Positions 56,095-64,000 of a stretch of 64,000 nucleotides of DNA are shown one piece after another. The position numbers were made by a program, and so were the translations under genes. The stretch is from a bacterium (GTDB taxonomy: Bacteria; Bdellovibrionota; Bacteriovoracia; Bacteriovoracales; Bacteriovoracaceae), in contig JAUHVL010000013.1 in assembly GCA_030425045.1 (NCBI GenBank), forward strand, positions 1 through 64,000. Direction: 5' to 3'. Within the stretch, counting starts at the first letter, position 1. Each line of letters opens with the position of its first letter. Below the pieces are notes generated by a model. That model saw only the letters and a program-made list of their open reading frames with translations. It ran no database searches and had not been told where the DNA came from.

Positions 56095-56928
56095 GTGATT
56101 TTCAACTACAATACCCTCTCAGTAGAACTTCAAAAAGAGACAAAAAGCATCTTTGTAACACTCAACAGACCAGAGGTTCAAAATGCTATTAATATCGAAA
56201 TGCTGTTTGAACTTGAGGGACTATTTGGTTGGTTAACCTCTCACTTAGAAGTGAACACAGTTGTTTTAAGAGGATCTGATAACTATTTTTCGAGCGGCTT
56301 TGACCAAAGAGAACTCGAATTAATGGGACAAGAAAAGTTAATAAAGTATCTAAATCGATTTCATAAACTCATAACGGGAATGCAGTTTCTACCACAAACA
56401 ATTATCTGTGATATGGGTGAAGGTGCCCAAGGAATGGCCATTGAGTTTTGCCTAGGAGCTGATATCAGAGTCTCAAGCGATCACTCATCTCTAAAGTTTA
56501 ACTGTCTTCAAAATGGATGGGTTCCATGCAGTGGAGGAGTCTCGATCCTATCAAACTTAATTGGAACATCACTAGCGAGACAATGGACCCTAAGCTCATC
56601 AGAAGTGGGTTCTCATCAGTTACTTAGCTCTGGTCTTGTTATGGAGCTTTATCGTGAAAATGGAGAAGCTCTGGTTAATAAATTATTACAAAATATTTCA
56701 AAGCAAGCACCTATTGCTAGGATTCAAACAAAAAGATCATTTTTAGAAAAAGAACTTGAGGCCCAACAAGAAGTTCAACATAACGATACTCGATTTGCTT
56801 ATGCCGGTCTTCACTTAAGGGAGTGGTCAAAGAAAGACTACAAAGAATTTATTTCAGCAAGAGAAATGGCCTACGCTCTCCAGAAAGAAAATAACACTGA
56901 AGAAAGAACAGGTCCTAAGCTCGTTTAG
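56095..56928 (+). CDS. Enoyl-CoA hydratase/isomerase (crotonase) family protein
   Basis: The 277-residue protein starts with GTG 56095 after AAGGAAGG. It has the crotonase pattern: VTLNRPEVQNAIN, the first oxyanion-hole region SSGFDQREL and the second region GEGAQGMAIEFCLGADIRVSS. In typical hydratases the second motif is xGxAxGgG; here the reading AQGMAIE leaves catalytic class open (hydratase, isomerase or other). It should act on an acyl-CoA. It overlaps the convergent HD-GYP paralogue by 4 bases. Confidence 0.88.
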   Translation: MIFNYNTLSVELQKETKSIFVTLNRPEVQNAINIEMLFELEGLFGWLTSHLEVNTVVLRGSDNYFSSGFDQRELELMGQEKLIKYLNRFHKLITGMQFLPQTIICDMGEGAQGMAIEFCLGADIRVSSDHSSLKFNCLQNGWVPCSGGVSILSNLIGTSLARQWTLSSSEVGSHQLLSSGLVMELYRENGEALVNKLLQNISKQAPIARIQTKRSFLEKELEAQQEVQHNDTRFAYAGLHLREWSKKDYKEFISAREMAYALQKENNTEERTGPKLV

Positions 56929-58244
56929 GCCAGAGACCTTTCCAATAATTGATAAGCTTTAAGAAAATTACCTTCGTCGTACTTTGCTTCCAATTCAGCT
57001 AAGACAATACCCTTATTCTCAGGACTCATCCCCAAATGATAAATCTTATGAATGAAGTCGTGTGCCAAAATAAAGATACAAGAGAGTGGTTTAACTTGCG
57101 TGCTATCGAGGGCCTTAGGAAAACCCTTTCCCCCTGGTCTCTCACCCTGCTGAAGTACAATGGTATGAGCGTCATGAGGAAAAATTTTACACTTTAATAA
57201 GATATCAGCAGAAACCTCTGGGTTCTTTAAAAAGATTTTCTTTTGCTTTTCATCGAGCTTTTTGAACATTGTAGACGATTGGTCTCCAATCATTCCAAGA
57301 CCTGTCCCAATCAAGCTAGCATCATGTAATAAAGCGGCAGAGCAGATCTTTAAATGGTTTTCAGGAGTATTCCAATCACTAATATTGATCATCGCCATTC
57401 CAATATAGGATGCCATTACACAATGTTCTGCCTCATAATTCGTAGACTTGGTGAGCAGCTCTAATAATTTATCTAGTTTCTTTTCCTGAGAGAAATTGCT
57501 GGCCGTACTCACTAATGTTTTATGCCCTAGTTCTAACGTCAGAGGTGAAACACCTAGATTTTTTAAATTCTGTTTAATCGTTTCATTAGAGACAATTGAT
57601 AAAAGATGCTTATCTTCGGAGGTTAGATTTTCATCATCAAATTTTTCAACCAATTTCTGAGTGGCGAGGTTAGAAAACTCTCCAATCGATTCTTTATCGA
57701 CATAGAGTTTTTTTACTTTTCTTTTAACGAGATCTTCAATAATCTCTCCGGTAAACTCACTTCCCTTTTCAATATACTTTATATATTTTGTGGGAGAGAG
57801 CTTTACAAAGATACTACACACCGCTTGATCGAGATTTCTCAAGTGATCAATCTTTATTTCTCTGTACTGATCATTCAACCTATTTCTAAAGACATCTAAC
57901 GAGCTGGCGACAATTCCCTCAAGAACCTTCGGATCAATCGGCGTTGGAGCTCTCACAATATCATCTTGAGCTTCTAAAAAGGTCTTGGCTTTTGCCGACG
58001 TCACTTCCCCTTCAGATATATCGATAAAAGGAATGATCGAAAAAGTCTTCTCTAAGAGATCGATTAACTCATCGATTGAATCAACATTTGAATCACCAAT
58101 AATGAGACAGATATCTTCTTCTTTTTCGAGAAGGACTTTTGCTTCCTCTCCTGATTTCACATGGGCCATCTCCGCGCTAAACTTAAGTTTTAGCATGGTC
58201 CGAATACGGGAGTTAATATCTGTTGCTAAGAAAATAATTTTCAT
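56925..58244 (-). CDS. Degenerate HD-GYP-type regulator
   Basis: The 439-residue protein has the same architecture as the one at 1204-2658: receiver-like N-terminus (about 1-115), DUF3391-like middle (about 140-195), and an HD-GYP-like domain (about 260-439). H307-D308 (LLHDA) is kept, but the HHExxDG motif reads QGERPGG (366-372) and the helix His is lost, so the c-di-GMP phosphodiesterase site is not intact. The GFP turn (374-376) is kept. A binding or scaffolding role is more likely than catalysis. Confidence 0.87.
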   Translation of the reverse strand: MKIIFLATDINSRIRTMLKLKFSAEMAHVKSGEEAKVLLEKEEDICLIIGDSNVDSIDELIDLLEKTFSIIPFIDISEGEVTSAKAKTFLEAQDDIVRAPTPIDPKVLEGIVASSLDVFRNRLNDQYREIKIDHLRNLDQAVCSIFVKLSPTKYIKYIEKGSEFTGEIIEDLVKRKVKKLYVDKESIGEFSNLATQKLVEKFDDENLTSEDKHLLSIVSNETIKQNLKNLGVSPLTLELGHKTLVSTASNFSQEKKLDKLLELLTKSTNYEAEHCVMASYIGMAMINISDWNTPENHLKICSAALLHDASLIGTGLGMIGDQSSTMFKKLDEKQKKIFLKNPEVSADILLKCKIFPHDAHTIVLQQGERPGGKGFPKALDSTQVKPLSCIFILAHDFIHKIYHLGMSPENKGIVLAELEAKYDEGNFLKAYQLLERSLA

Positions 58245-58360
58245 AGAATCTCTATTCTATAATCAAATCAAAAAAAAACAATTGAGAAAAAAAATCTTAT
58301 TATTAACAAATATTTAGAAAAAGTGATCTAAGACAATGAGTTGGAAACCTGTGTACAATT

Positions 58361-58537
58361 TCAGTCAAATATATCCTTTTTGCATTTATTCATACAACTA
58401 GACTTTTTAGATCGATCATACTTACCGTACTTCATATTACATTTTTGTTCACAAACTTCCATTCTCTTATCGTAGTAAACATCCTTAGCTGTTCCACAAC
58501 CAAATAATAAAAAAGGTAAAACAAAAATATATTTCAT
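58361..58537 (-). CDS. Small lipoprotein with twin CX3C motif
   Basis: The 58-residue product starts at ATG 58537 after GGAGGA and has lipobox LFGC (Cys14). The mature peptide carries CEQKC (29-33) and CMNKC (48-52), a CX3C-x14-CX3C arrangement. Twin CX3C pairs usually make a helical hairpin held by two disulfides, which suits an oxidising envelope compartment. It is short but has a strong ribosome-binding site and a clear lipobox. Its function is unknown. Confidence 0.75.
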   Translation of the reverse strand: MKYIFVLPFLLFGCGTAKDVYYDKRMEVCEQKCNMKYGKYDRSKKSSCMNKCKKDIFD

Positions 58538-58870
58538 AAATTCCTCCAAGGTATTTTTTATTATACATAACTTTTACTTTTTATTTTTTTGTTGTGTTGA
58601 TTCTGAATTTTGTTTTTAGATCATAGAAAAAAAAAGGGGTCCCCCTGCAAAGGACCCCTCTCTTTTTGGCTTCCTGCCACGAGCCCAAGAAACATCCTGT
58701 CTCTTGTTAATATAATTATAAACCCTATTTTTTTCTGCTCCAAATAAAAATAAATCAGGAAAAGATTTCCACAATAATTCTTTATGAATGGTGTGTCTAA
58801 TCAATTGACTTCAATTATCAATAACAGCAAAATAAACATGTATACCCCTTATAATGAACCAGAATAAAAC
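58538..58870. other. Intergenic region without a convincing gene
   Basis: This 333-base stretch contains a strong minus-strand terminator (described separately) and the leaders of the two flanking genes. A 62-codon minus-strand frame at 58616-58804 runs through the terminator hairpin and is not credible as a protein. A minus-strand transcript ending at the terminator could be a small RNA, but I see no clear promoter for it. Confidence 0.5.
58627..58658 (-). terminator. Strong intrinsic terminator, no obvious gene upstream
   Basis: On the minus strand the stem GGGGTCC/GGACCCC (58652-58658 with 58636-58642) is followed by nine T residues (plus-strand A-run 58627-58635). There is no convincing minus-strand protein gene ahead of it, so it may end a small RNA. 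Confidence 0.75.
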
Positions 58871-59197
58871 ATGAAGAAGTTAATATTATTTTTAAGAAGA
58901 ATTGGTTTACTAAAATCACCCTTTAAAATTCAGTCATTTACCTTCTATATTCCTGCTCCTCCTCAAAGAAACACTAGCTATAGGGAAAAGCAATTTGATC
59001 AAACTTTTTGTGATTTTATTAATCATGGTTTCAAAATTATTTCTATCAATACCCAAGGTCATGTCGGGGGTAATCACTCCGGAATGTGGTTTATTTGTGT
59101 TGTTCAAGCCTTAACAGAGGAAGCAGATCAACTTAATTTATCTGAAATTTCTGATCGTAGTGAAAAAACGGAAGGACTTTACCATCTTGAATACTAG
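58871..59197 (+). CDS. Small cytoplasmic protein of unknown function
   Basis: The 108-residue product starts MKKLILFLRRIGLLKSPFKI, a basic and hydrophobic start with no clear cleavage site, and has a compact domain around FCDFINHGFKIISINTQGHVGGNHSGMW (split over about 46-73). I do not recognise the family. A TATAAT (58850-58855) lies just upstream without a good -35. It overlaps the following lipoprotein gene. Confidence 0.65.
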   Translation: MKKLILFLRRIGLLKSPFKIQSFTFYIPAPPQRNTSYREKQFDQTFCDFINHGFKIISINTQGHVGGNHSGMWFICVVQALTEEADQLNLSEISDRSEKTEGLYHLEY

Positions 59198-60461
59198 ATT
59201 CCTTTCTTTAATCCTTTCACTTTTTTACTTATCTGGTTGCTCTAGCTTCCTTAATCTTTTTAAAAATGAGCCTAACTATAAATTAAAACCTACTGTTGAA
59301 AAACAACACTATTGCTTCAAAAGAAACAAACTTAATATCGCTCATCAAAATAAAGATATAGTGAAAACGTTTGAAAAAATTCACCTCAATATTTCCAAAA
59401 AATATCGTTTTAGTTTTAGTGAAAAAGCAGTTCTTTGGAGTTTGCTTCAACTTGCCTTCTCACCGAACAACACCTCCCCGTCATCTAGATTTCAAGTGAT
59501 CCTTGGAAATAAAGAATCTTATAAAATTTTTGACTTTAATAAAAAGGATCCACGGCTCAAGCTCAATCAGACTTTTCTTGATGGCCTTCAAATGATTCTA
59601 AAGTCAAGTAGAAGTAAAAGGTCATTACGACAGATACTTTCAATAGCACAAAATGAATTTCCCTTAGATGTCGAAGTTGATGATACGCTCGCACGCTTTA
59701 TTCAAAATAACAGAGCTCAACTTCAAAAAAGTCGCTACACAAGAAAAGCTTTTTTTAAGGCAAAAAACCCATTACAACCGGGAGAGACTTTTCGAAGACT
59801 TAATTTTGATAAGCTCAACAAACTCATCAAGAAGACAAATCATAGATCACAACAAGCTCCTTTGTTTCAAATAGAACTCCCTAGTGAAATAACACAAGGA
59901 TCTGAAGTCGATTGCAATATGGACTTAAATTTATATGCGAGATCCATCTACCTTCTAGACAAAGGAAAAAAGAACAATAATATCTTTGCACTTTATACTG
60001 ACAGCGGTGAGTTCTTCATAGGGATCACAACCCTATCTCCAAACTGGAAACCTCTCTATAACAATTACCTCATAAGCTCAGAGCAAGTCTCCAAGCCACA
60101 ACCAATCTGTATCCTTAAAAATGAATTTAATAAAAAAGCTGTCGTTATTAGCTTTAAAGACCGCGATCCAGGACAACATATTTTTCACTTACTACAATAC
60201 GGACTGACAAGTGCACGAGAAAATAACGAATTCTTTGAATTTATAAAATACCCTAGACATCAGTTTCTCCTAAGTCCACCACGGCTTACCTTTGAGTCCT
60301 CGAGAGGATCAACAAAACAGCTTCAGTCTTTGTTAAAATTAAATTTTCCCGTTTATAATGCATCATCATTAGCTGAAGTGTGGGTATTCAATCAAATGGG
60401 ATCATCTTCACTCATCACTGATGATCGTAATCACACCTACCAGTCATGTCATATCAATTAA
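59187..60461 (+). CDS. Lipoprotein of unknown function
   Basis: I place the start at TTG 59187, about 9 bases after GGAAGG, giving MNTRFLSLILSLFYLSGC with lipobox LSGC; GTG 59160 is the alternative and would add 9 charged residues. The 424-residue product is basic and mixed alpha/beta, with two later cysteines (DCNMD and PICILK). No known domain is visible. It overlaps the previous gene by 11 bases and the next by 16 bases, so a tightly packed operon continues to the ferredoxin and exonuclease. Confidence 0.78.
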   Translation: MNTRFLSLILSLFYLSGCSSFLNLFKNEPNYKLKPTVEKQHYCFKRNKLNIAHQNKDIVKTFEKIHLNISKKYRFSFSEKAVLWSLLQLAFSPNNTSPSSRFQVILGNKESYKIFDFNKKDPRLKLNQTFLDGLQMILKSSRSKRSLRQILSIAQNEFPLDVEVDDTLARFIQNNRAQLQKSRYTRKAFFKAKNPLQPGETFRRLNFDKLNKLIKKTNHRSQQAPLFQIELPSEITQGSEVDCNMDLNLYARSIYLLDKGKKNNNIFALYTDSGEFFIGITTLSPNWKPLYNNYLISSEQVSKPQPICILKNEFNKKAVVISFKDRDPGQHIFHLLQYGLTSARENNEFFEFIKYPRHQFLLSPPRLTFESSRGSTKQLQSLLKLNFPVYNASSLAEVWVFNQMGSSSLITDDRNHTYQSCHIN

Positions 60462-60697
60462 TCATTTATGGGCGCGCCTCCCAAAAAATAATAAAAAAGA
60501 TCACACTACCAAATGAGAAAGCCTCACTGGATTTACTAACTCTTCTGAGAGAAGAAGGTATTCCCATTGCATCTAGTTGTGATGGCGAAGGTGTTTGTCA
60601 TAAATGTCTTGTCAACTCGAACTTAATTTCATGCCAAATAACTCTTCTCGACTTTTTGAAAGAAAACGAAGCTGTGATAGATGTTGATTATCTCTAA
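60446..60697 (+). CDS. Short 2Fe-2S ferredoxin-like protein
   Basis: The 83-residue protein has CDGEGVCHKC (C-x5-C-x2-C) and, only 8 residues later, a fourth cysteine in LISCQ. In the ferredoxin at 28181-28471 the last Cys is about 30 residues farther along. The plant-type fold is probable, but the loop before the fourth ligand is unusually short. It overlaps the lipoprotein gene by 16 bases and precedes the exonuclease gene. Confidence 0.8.
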   Translation: MSYQLIIYGRASQKIIKKITLPNEKASLDLLTLLREEGIPIASSCDGEGVCHKCLVNSNLISCQITLLDFLKENEAVIDVDYL

Positions 60698-60718
60698 TAA
60701 TAAACCTATCATTTGAAG

Positions 60719-61303
60719 ATGCGTTACCTATCCTTTGACATTGAAGCAACTGGTCTTGATGAGCATGACTTCATGATTGAGTTTGCTGCCGTCCCTTTCT
60801 GTACTGAAAGTAAAACAATTGAGAACTCTTTAACATTTCATCACTATATTAAATGTCCTAGCTTTGAAGAACTTAAACCAAAACTCAATCCATGGGTAAT
60901 TGAAAATAATGAAGGCCTTATAAAGAAAGCGCATTCAGAAGGGCTTGAAATTTTAAAATTCAAAGAGAACTTTGAAAACTACCTCCAATCAGAGCAAATT
61001 CAAAATTATTTTAGTTGCGAAAAAATCACTCTTTTTGGAAAGTCTGTTAGTGCAATCGACCTACCCTTTATGAATAGAGACCTTGGCTGGAACTTTATGC
61101 GAGACCACTTTGTTCACAGACAACTTGACCTTTCAGCGGCCACTTATGCCTTAATTGACCTGAACAAACTGCCAAAAGAGTGTACCTCTGGAAGTGCCCT
61201 TATGAAGCACTTTAATATGGGAGAAGTCGCTCATACGGCCCTAGAAGACGCTATCAATACCGCTAAGCTTTATTTACAAATACTCAATAAGTTCGCCCAG
61301 TAG
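60719..61303 (+). CDS. DEDDh-type 3'-5' exonuclease domain protein
   Basis: The 194-residue protein starts at ATG 60719, or TTG two codons earlier. It carries Exo I FDIEATG (Asp and Glu), Exo II region FGKSVSAIDLPFMNRD (Asp), and Exo III HTALEDA (His and Asp), the DnaQ/RNase T pattern. It should remove nucleotides 3' to 5' from DNA or RNA; the exact substrate cannot be told. It lies 21 bases after the ferredoxin gene. Confidence 0.9.
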   Translation: MRYLSFDIEATGLDEHDFMIEFAAVPFCTESKTIENSLTFHHYIKCPSFEELKPKLNPWVIENNEGLIKKAHSEGLEILKFKENFENYLQSEQIQNYFSCEKITLFGKSVSAIDLPFMNRDLGWNFMRDHFVHRQLDLSAATYALIDLNKLPKECTSGSALMKHFNMGEVAHTALEDAINTAKLYLQILNKFAQ

Positions 61304-61405
61304 ACTCACAGCAGCATCTCGCCCCTTATATACATGGACAATTATAAAATTCTATTGGATACTGCCCCCCAAAATCGTAACGTTATGAATTAATAGGAGT
61401 TCAAT

Positions 61406-63454
61406 GTGACCACGAACGCTCCCAAGAAGTACTCAATTAAATCAACTGACAAAAGTACATTAAAAGCTTGGTACCAATTAATGGCCCTTGGAAGAAAAAT
61501 TGATGATCGAGCACCCAATTATTTAAAACAAGCAATTGGCTGGTCTTATCACGCACCCTACGCTGGTCACGATGCAATTCAACTTGCAATTGGACAAGTC
61601 TTTACGATTGGAGAAGACCATCTCTTTCCTTATTACAGAGACATGCTTACGTGTTTGGCCGCAGGAATGTCCGCTGAAGAACTTATTTTAAACGGAATTT
61701 CAAAAGCAACAGACCTTGCCTCAGGTGGACGTCATATGAGTAACCACTTCGCAAAGCCAGAGTGGAATATTCATAATGTTTCTTCGTGTACAGGTAACCA
61801 CACTCTTCACGCTGTCGGTGTTGGAAGAGCGATGAAAAGATACAACCATAAAGGTGTCTCAATTTCCTCACAAGGGGAATCGTCAACATCAGAGGGATAT
61901 TGTTACGAGGCCATCAATGGTGCCTCAAATGAAAAACTACCAGTCATCTTTGTCTTTCAAGATAATGGATACGGTATCTCTGTTCCAAAATGTGATCAAA
62001 CGGCAAACGAGTTTGCTGCAGATAATTTTAGAGGTTTTAAAAATCTAAAGATCATTCACTGTGATGGAAAAGATGTTTTTGATTCTATGAATGCGATGAC
62101 GATGGCAAAGGCGCACGCAATTAAAAAACAAGAGCCTGTCATTGTTCACGCGCAATGTGTTCGTATCCATTCACACTCTAATTCTGATAAACACGAGCTC
62201 TATCGCGACGAAAAAGAGAGAGCGGAAGCTTTAGCTCAGGATCCTCTAAAGCACTTTAGAGAAAGTTTGATTAAAAATAAAATTTTTACGGAAGCGCAGC
62301 TAAATAAGATCGATGAAGAAGTTCAAGGGCAACTACTTGAAGCTCATACTGCGGCAATGAAAGCACCTAATCCAACTCCTGAGTCAATCTATGACTATGT
62401 TATCCCTGAAGCTTACCCAGCAACGAAATATCAAGATGGATCTCACCAACAAAGTGGTGAGGCAATCAAGTTTATCGATGCATTAAATTCAACTCTTAAA
62501 GCTGAGTTTAGACATAATCCAGATACTTTTATCTGGGGACAAGATATGGCCAACAAAGACAAGGGCGGAATCTTTAATGTCTCTAAGGGAATGCAACAAG
62601 AGTTTGGCAAAGAGAGAGTTTTTAACGCTCCCATTGCCGAAGACTTTATCGTGGGAACAGCAAATGGTTTTAGTCGCTTTAAAAAAGAGGCCCGCATAGT
62701 TGTCGAAGGTGCGGAGTTTGCTGATTATTTTTGGCCAGCAATGGAGCAAATGGTAGAGTGCTCACATGACTACTGGAGATCCAATGGAGCCTTCTCGCCT
62801 AATATCACGATAAGACTTGCCTCTGGTGGTTATATCGGTGGTGGTTTATACCACTCTCAAAATATTGAAGCCTCTCTTCTACCTTTACCAGGGATAAGAA
62901 TCGTTGTTCCCTCCTTTGCTGATGACGCTGCTGGCTTGCTGAGAACCTGTATGCGTTCTGAAGGTATATCTGTCTTCTTAGAGCCTAAAGCTCTTTATAA
63001 TGCCAAGCAGGCCATGACTGTTGTGCCTGATGATTATGAAGTTCCTTTTGGAAAAGCAAAAATAAGAAAAGAAGGTTCAGATTTAACGATCTTAACTTAT
63101 GGAAACCCAGTTCACTTCTGTTTAAATATTGCTGAGACTTATTCTAAAGAAAAAAATATTGAGATCGAAGTTATCGATCTTAGATCTCTCAATCCATTAG
63201 ATGAAGAGACAATTTTAACTTCTGTTGAAAAAACAAACCGCTGTTTAATTGTCCACGAAGACAAAGTCTTCTCAGGCTTTGGTGGTGAGCTCTCTGCACT
63301 TGTTATGGAAAAAGCGTTTGAGAAACTTGATGCTCCTGTCATGAGAGTGGGATCTGAGTTTACTCCAGTCGGATTCAATAGAATTTTAGAAAAAGCTGTC
63401 TTACCTAATGAGCAAAAAATTACGGACGCAGTTGAAAAGGTTCTTAACTACTAA
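61406..63454 (+). CDS. Fused alpha/beta E1 component of a 2-oxoacid dehydrogenase complex
   Basis: The 682-residue protein joins an E1-alpha domain (about 15-330) and an E1-beta domain (about 345-682), normally two genes. The TPP-binding string reads QGESSTSEG, with Glu where many family members have Asp, followed by FVFQDNGYGIS. The beta part has GQDMANKDKGGIFNVSKG, APIAEDFIVGTANG, and the transketolase C-terminal strings IEVIDLRSLNPLDEETIL and CLIVHEDKVFSGFGGE. It catalyses decarboxylation of pyruvate or a branched-chain 2-oxoacid; the substrate is uncertain. GTG start after AGGAGTTCAAT. Confidence 0.94.
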   Translation: MTTNAPKKYSIKSTDKSTLKAWYQLMALGRKIDDRAPNYLKQAIGWSYHAPYAGHDAIQLAIGQVFTIGEDHLFPYYRDMLTCLAAGMSAEELILNGISKATDLASGGRHMSNHFAKPEWNIHNVSSCTGNHTLHAVGVGRAMKRYNHKGVSISSQGESSTSEGYCYEAINGASNEKLPVIFVFQDNGYGISVPKCDQTANEFAADNFRGFKNLKIIHCDGKDVFDSMNAMTMAKAHAIKKQEPVIVHAQCVRIHSHSNSDKHELYRDEKERAEALAQDPLKHFRESLIKNKIFTEAQLNKIDEEVQGQLLEAHTAAMKAPNPTPESIYDYVIPEAYPATKYQDGSHQQSGEAIKFIDALNSTLKAEFRHNPDTFIWGQDMANKDKGGIFNVSKGMQQEFGKERVFNAPIAEDFIVGTANGFSRFKKEARIVVEGAEFADYFWPAMEQMVECSHDYWRSNGAFSPNITIRLASGGYIGGGLYHSQNIEASLLPLPGIRIVVPSFADDAAGLLRTCMRSEGISVFLEPKALYNAKQAMTVVPDDYEVPFGKAKIRKEGSDLTILTYGNPVHFCLNIAETYSKEKNIEIEVIDLRSLNPLDEETILTSVEKTNRCLIVHEDKVFSGFGGELSALVMEKAFEKLDAPVMRVGSEFTPVGFNRILEKAVLPNEQKITDAVEKVLNY

Positions 63455-63669
63455 TGCCTAATCTGATCTTTTGGAGTTCCTATCTCTATGTTGCCATGAT
63501 GGGCTTGATTGGTTCTATTTATATAAGTTACCTTATAAAAAAAGCTGTCGCCGATAGAGTTCGAGATTACGAAGAGTCGAGTCGCTGGGGGGTACTATCA
63601 GATATTCTCATGTACCCCATTCTTTTAATTTATGCAGTGGCGACCTATACCCTATCAACCTTCTCTTAA
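63454..63669 (+). CDS. Small two-helix membrane protein
   Basis: The 71-residue product has two hydrophobic helices (about 8-28 and 48-68) joined by a charged loop (KKAVADRVRDYEESSRW). Its ATG overlaps the E1 stop (TAATG), so translation is coupled to the dehydrogenase gene. The 3' end overlaps the convergent gene by 15 bases. The function is unknown. Confidence 0.72.
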   Translation: MPNLIFWSSYLYVAMMGLIGSIYISYLIKKAVADRVRDYEESSRWGVLSDILMYPILLIYAVATYTLSTFS

Positions 63670-63999
63670 AAGTGGTTGAGCTTTAAAAAGCTCATCGTTA
63701 ACTTTTTTAACCACCTCAAACTTAATCTCTTGCCCAACATTAGTTTCTTTTATGACCTTTTGTTGTTTTTTCGAAAGACTCTTTTTCAGCAGTTGTATTT
63801 CTACAATGGACTCTCCCATACAAACTTTATAATCAAAGCTAAACTTACTTTCTCTTAAGAATTGTATAATTCTTCCTTGATATAAACCTGTTCTTTGCTC
63901 TTTTGAATAAACGTGAAATGTAAGAGGCATTGTTCTTCTATCAATTTTTGCCTTTTGAGAAAGCCTTTCAATTGAGTCATGATGTTTTGTTCTCATCAC
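63655..63999 (-). CDS. Hypothetical protein, possibly partial at the window edge
   Basis: The visible 114 codons run to the right edge, with in-frame GTG 63999 and ATG 63996, so the true start may lie outside the window. The sequence is basic and strand-rich (for example DYKVCMGESIVEIQLLKKS), with no recognised motif. It could be a PilZ-like domain: SKEQRTGLYQGRIIQF might fit a ligand-binding turn. That reading is weak. Confidence 0.6.
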   Translation of the reverse strand: MMRTKHHDSIERLSQKAKIDRRTMPLTFHVYSKEQRTGLYQGRIIQFLRESKFSFDYKVCMGESIVEIQLLKKSLSKKQQKVIKETNVGQEIKFEVVKKVNDELFKAQPLLREG

Positions 64000-64000
64000 T

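Noticed and set aside
58616-58804. 62-codon minus-strand frame (GRKPKREGSFAGGPLFF near the end)
   Set aside because: It runs through a strong intrinsic terminator and ends right behind it, with no ribosome-binding site; this is not typical of a coding gene.
1-64000. tRNA, rRNA, CRISPR array, IS element or prophage
   Set aside because: I saw no T-loop-like sequence in a cloverleaf context, no spaced direct repeats, no transposase or integrase motifs, and no phage structural genes.

Overview
This is a 64 kb stretch of low-GC (by eye, mid-30s percent) bacterial chromosome with a Gram-negative envelope. It carries many signal peptides, lipoproteins and outer-membrane beta-barrels ending in an aromatic residue. 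The gene mix fits a Bdellovibrio-like lineage (Bdellovibrionota, probably the Bacteriovorax/Halobacteriovorax side): HD-GYP regulators, FecR-domain barrels, RpoH, a prkA/DUF444/spoVR cluster, a fused E1 dehydrogenase, and many lineage-specific exported proteins. The assignment is inferred from gene content and composition; no rRNA is present. I found no tRNA, IS element, CRISPR array, prophage or plasmid feature.

Layout. 0.2-5.3 kb: a DUF4340-like protein, a receiver/HD-GYP protein, ribosomal protein L33, a secreted protein with twelve evenly spaced cysteines, and a large conserved family often mislabelled TonB-dependent receptor. 5.4-16.1 kb: a small membrane peptide behind a sigma-28-like promoter, an exported trypsin-like protease, an NtrC-like ATPase lacking GAFTGA, and a divergent operon encoding an unknown protein, an RND/MMPL permease, a LolA-like periplasmic protein and a FecR-domain barrel, probably an envelope-spanning lipid or lipoprotein pathway. 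16.2-22.8 kb: a lipoprotein, small exported proteins, a barrel plus zinc-finger pair, and an operon with a coiled-coil/small-heat-shock fusion and a lipin-like phosphatase. 22.9-26.0 kb: a phnDCE phosphonate/phosphite-type ABC importer with a PilZ-like gene. 26.0-34.5 kb, mainly minus strand: an exported lipin-like phosphatase coupled to a GNAT acetyltransferase, and a housekeeping block rpoH-rpsO-pnp-dut followed by a PHA-granule-region protein and a 2Fe-2S ferredoxin. 34.6-40.0 kb: a TPR-like exported protein, and a second FecR-domain barrel in an operon with a Cache/HAMP histidine kinase. 40.0-45.6 kb: prkA-DUF444-spoVR divergent from a PP2C phosphatase. 45.7-52 kb: M23 peptidase, secA, an acidic protein coupled to secA, and glpD. 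52-54.6 kb: two paralogous barrels. 54.7-64 kb: trxB, a crotonase, a degenerate HD-GYP paralogue, a twin-CX3C lipoprotein, a lipoprotein-ferredoxin-exonuclease run, a fused alpha/beta E1 dehydrogenase, and a gene at the right edge.

The window is gene-dense, with many 1-4 bp start/stop overlaps. Several starts are TTG or GTG, and I placed them by Shine-Dalgarno spacing and signal-peptide boundaries. No single new defence or mobile system stands out. The most unusual items are the Cys-repeat protein, the coiled-coil-sHSP fusion, the RND permease with a cNMP-like tail next to degenerate AAA proteins, the prkA/PP2C divergent pair, competing hairpins in the pnp leader, and a set of sigma-28-like promoters in front of small envelope proteins.
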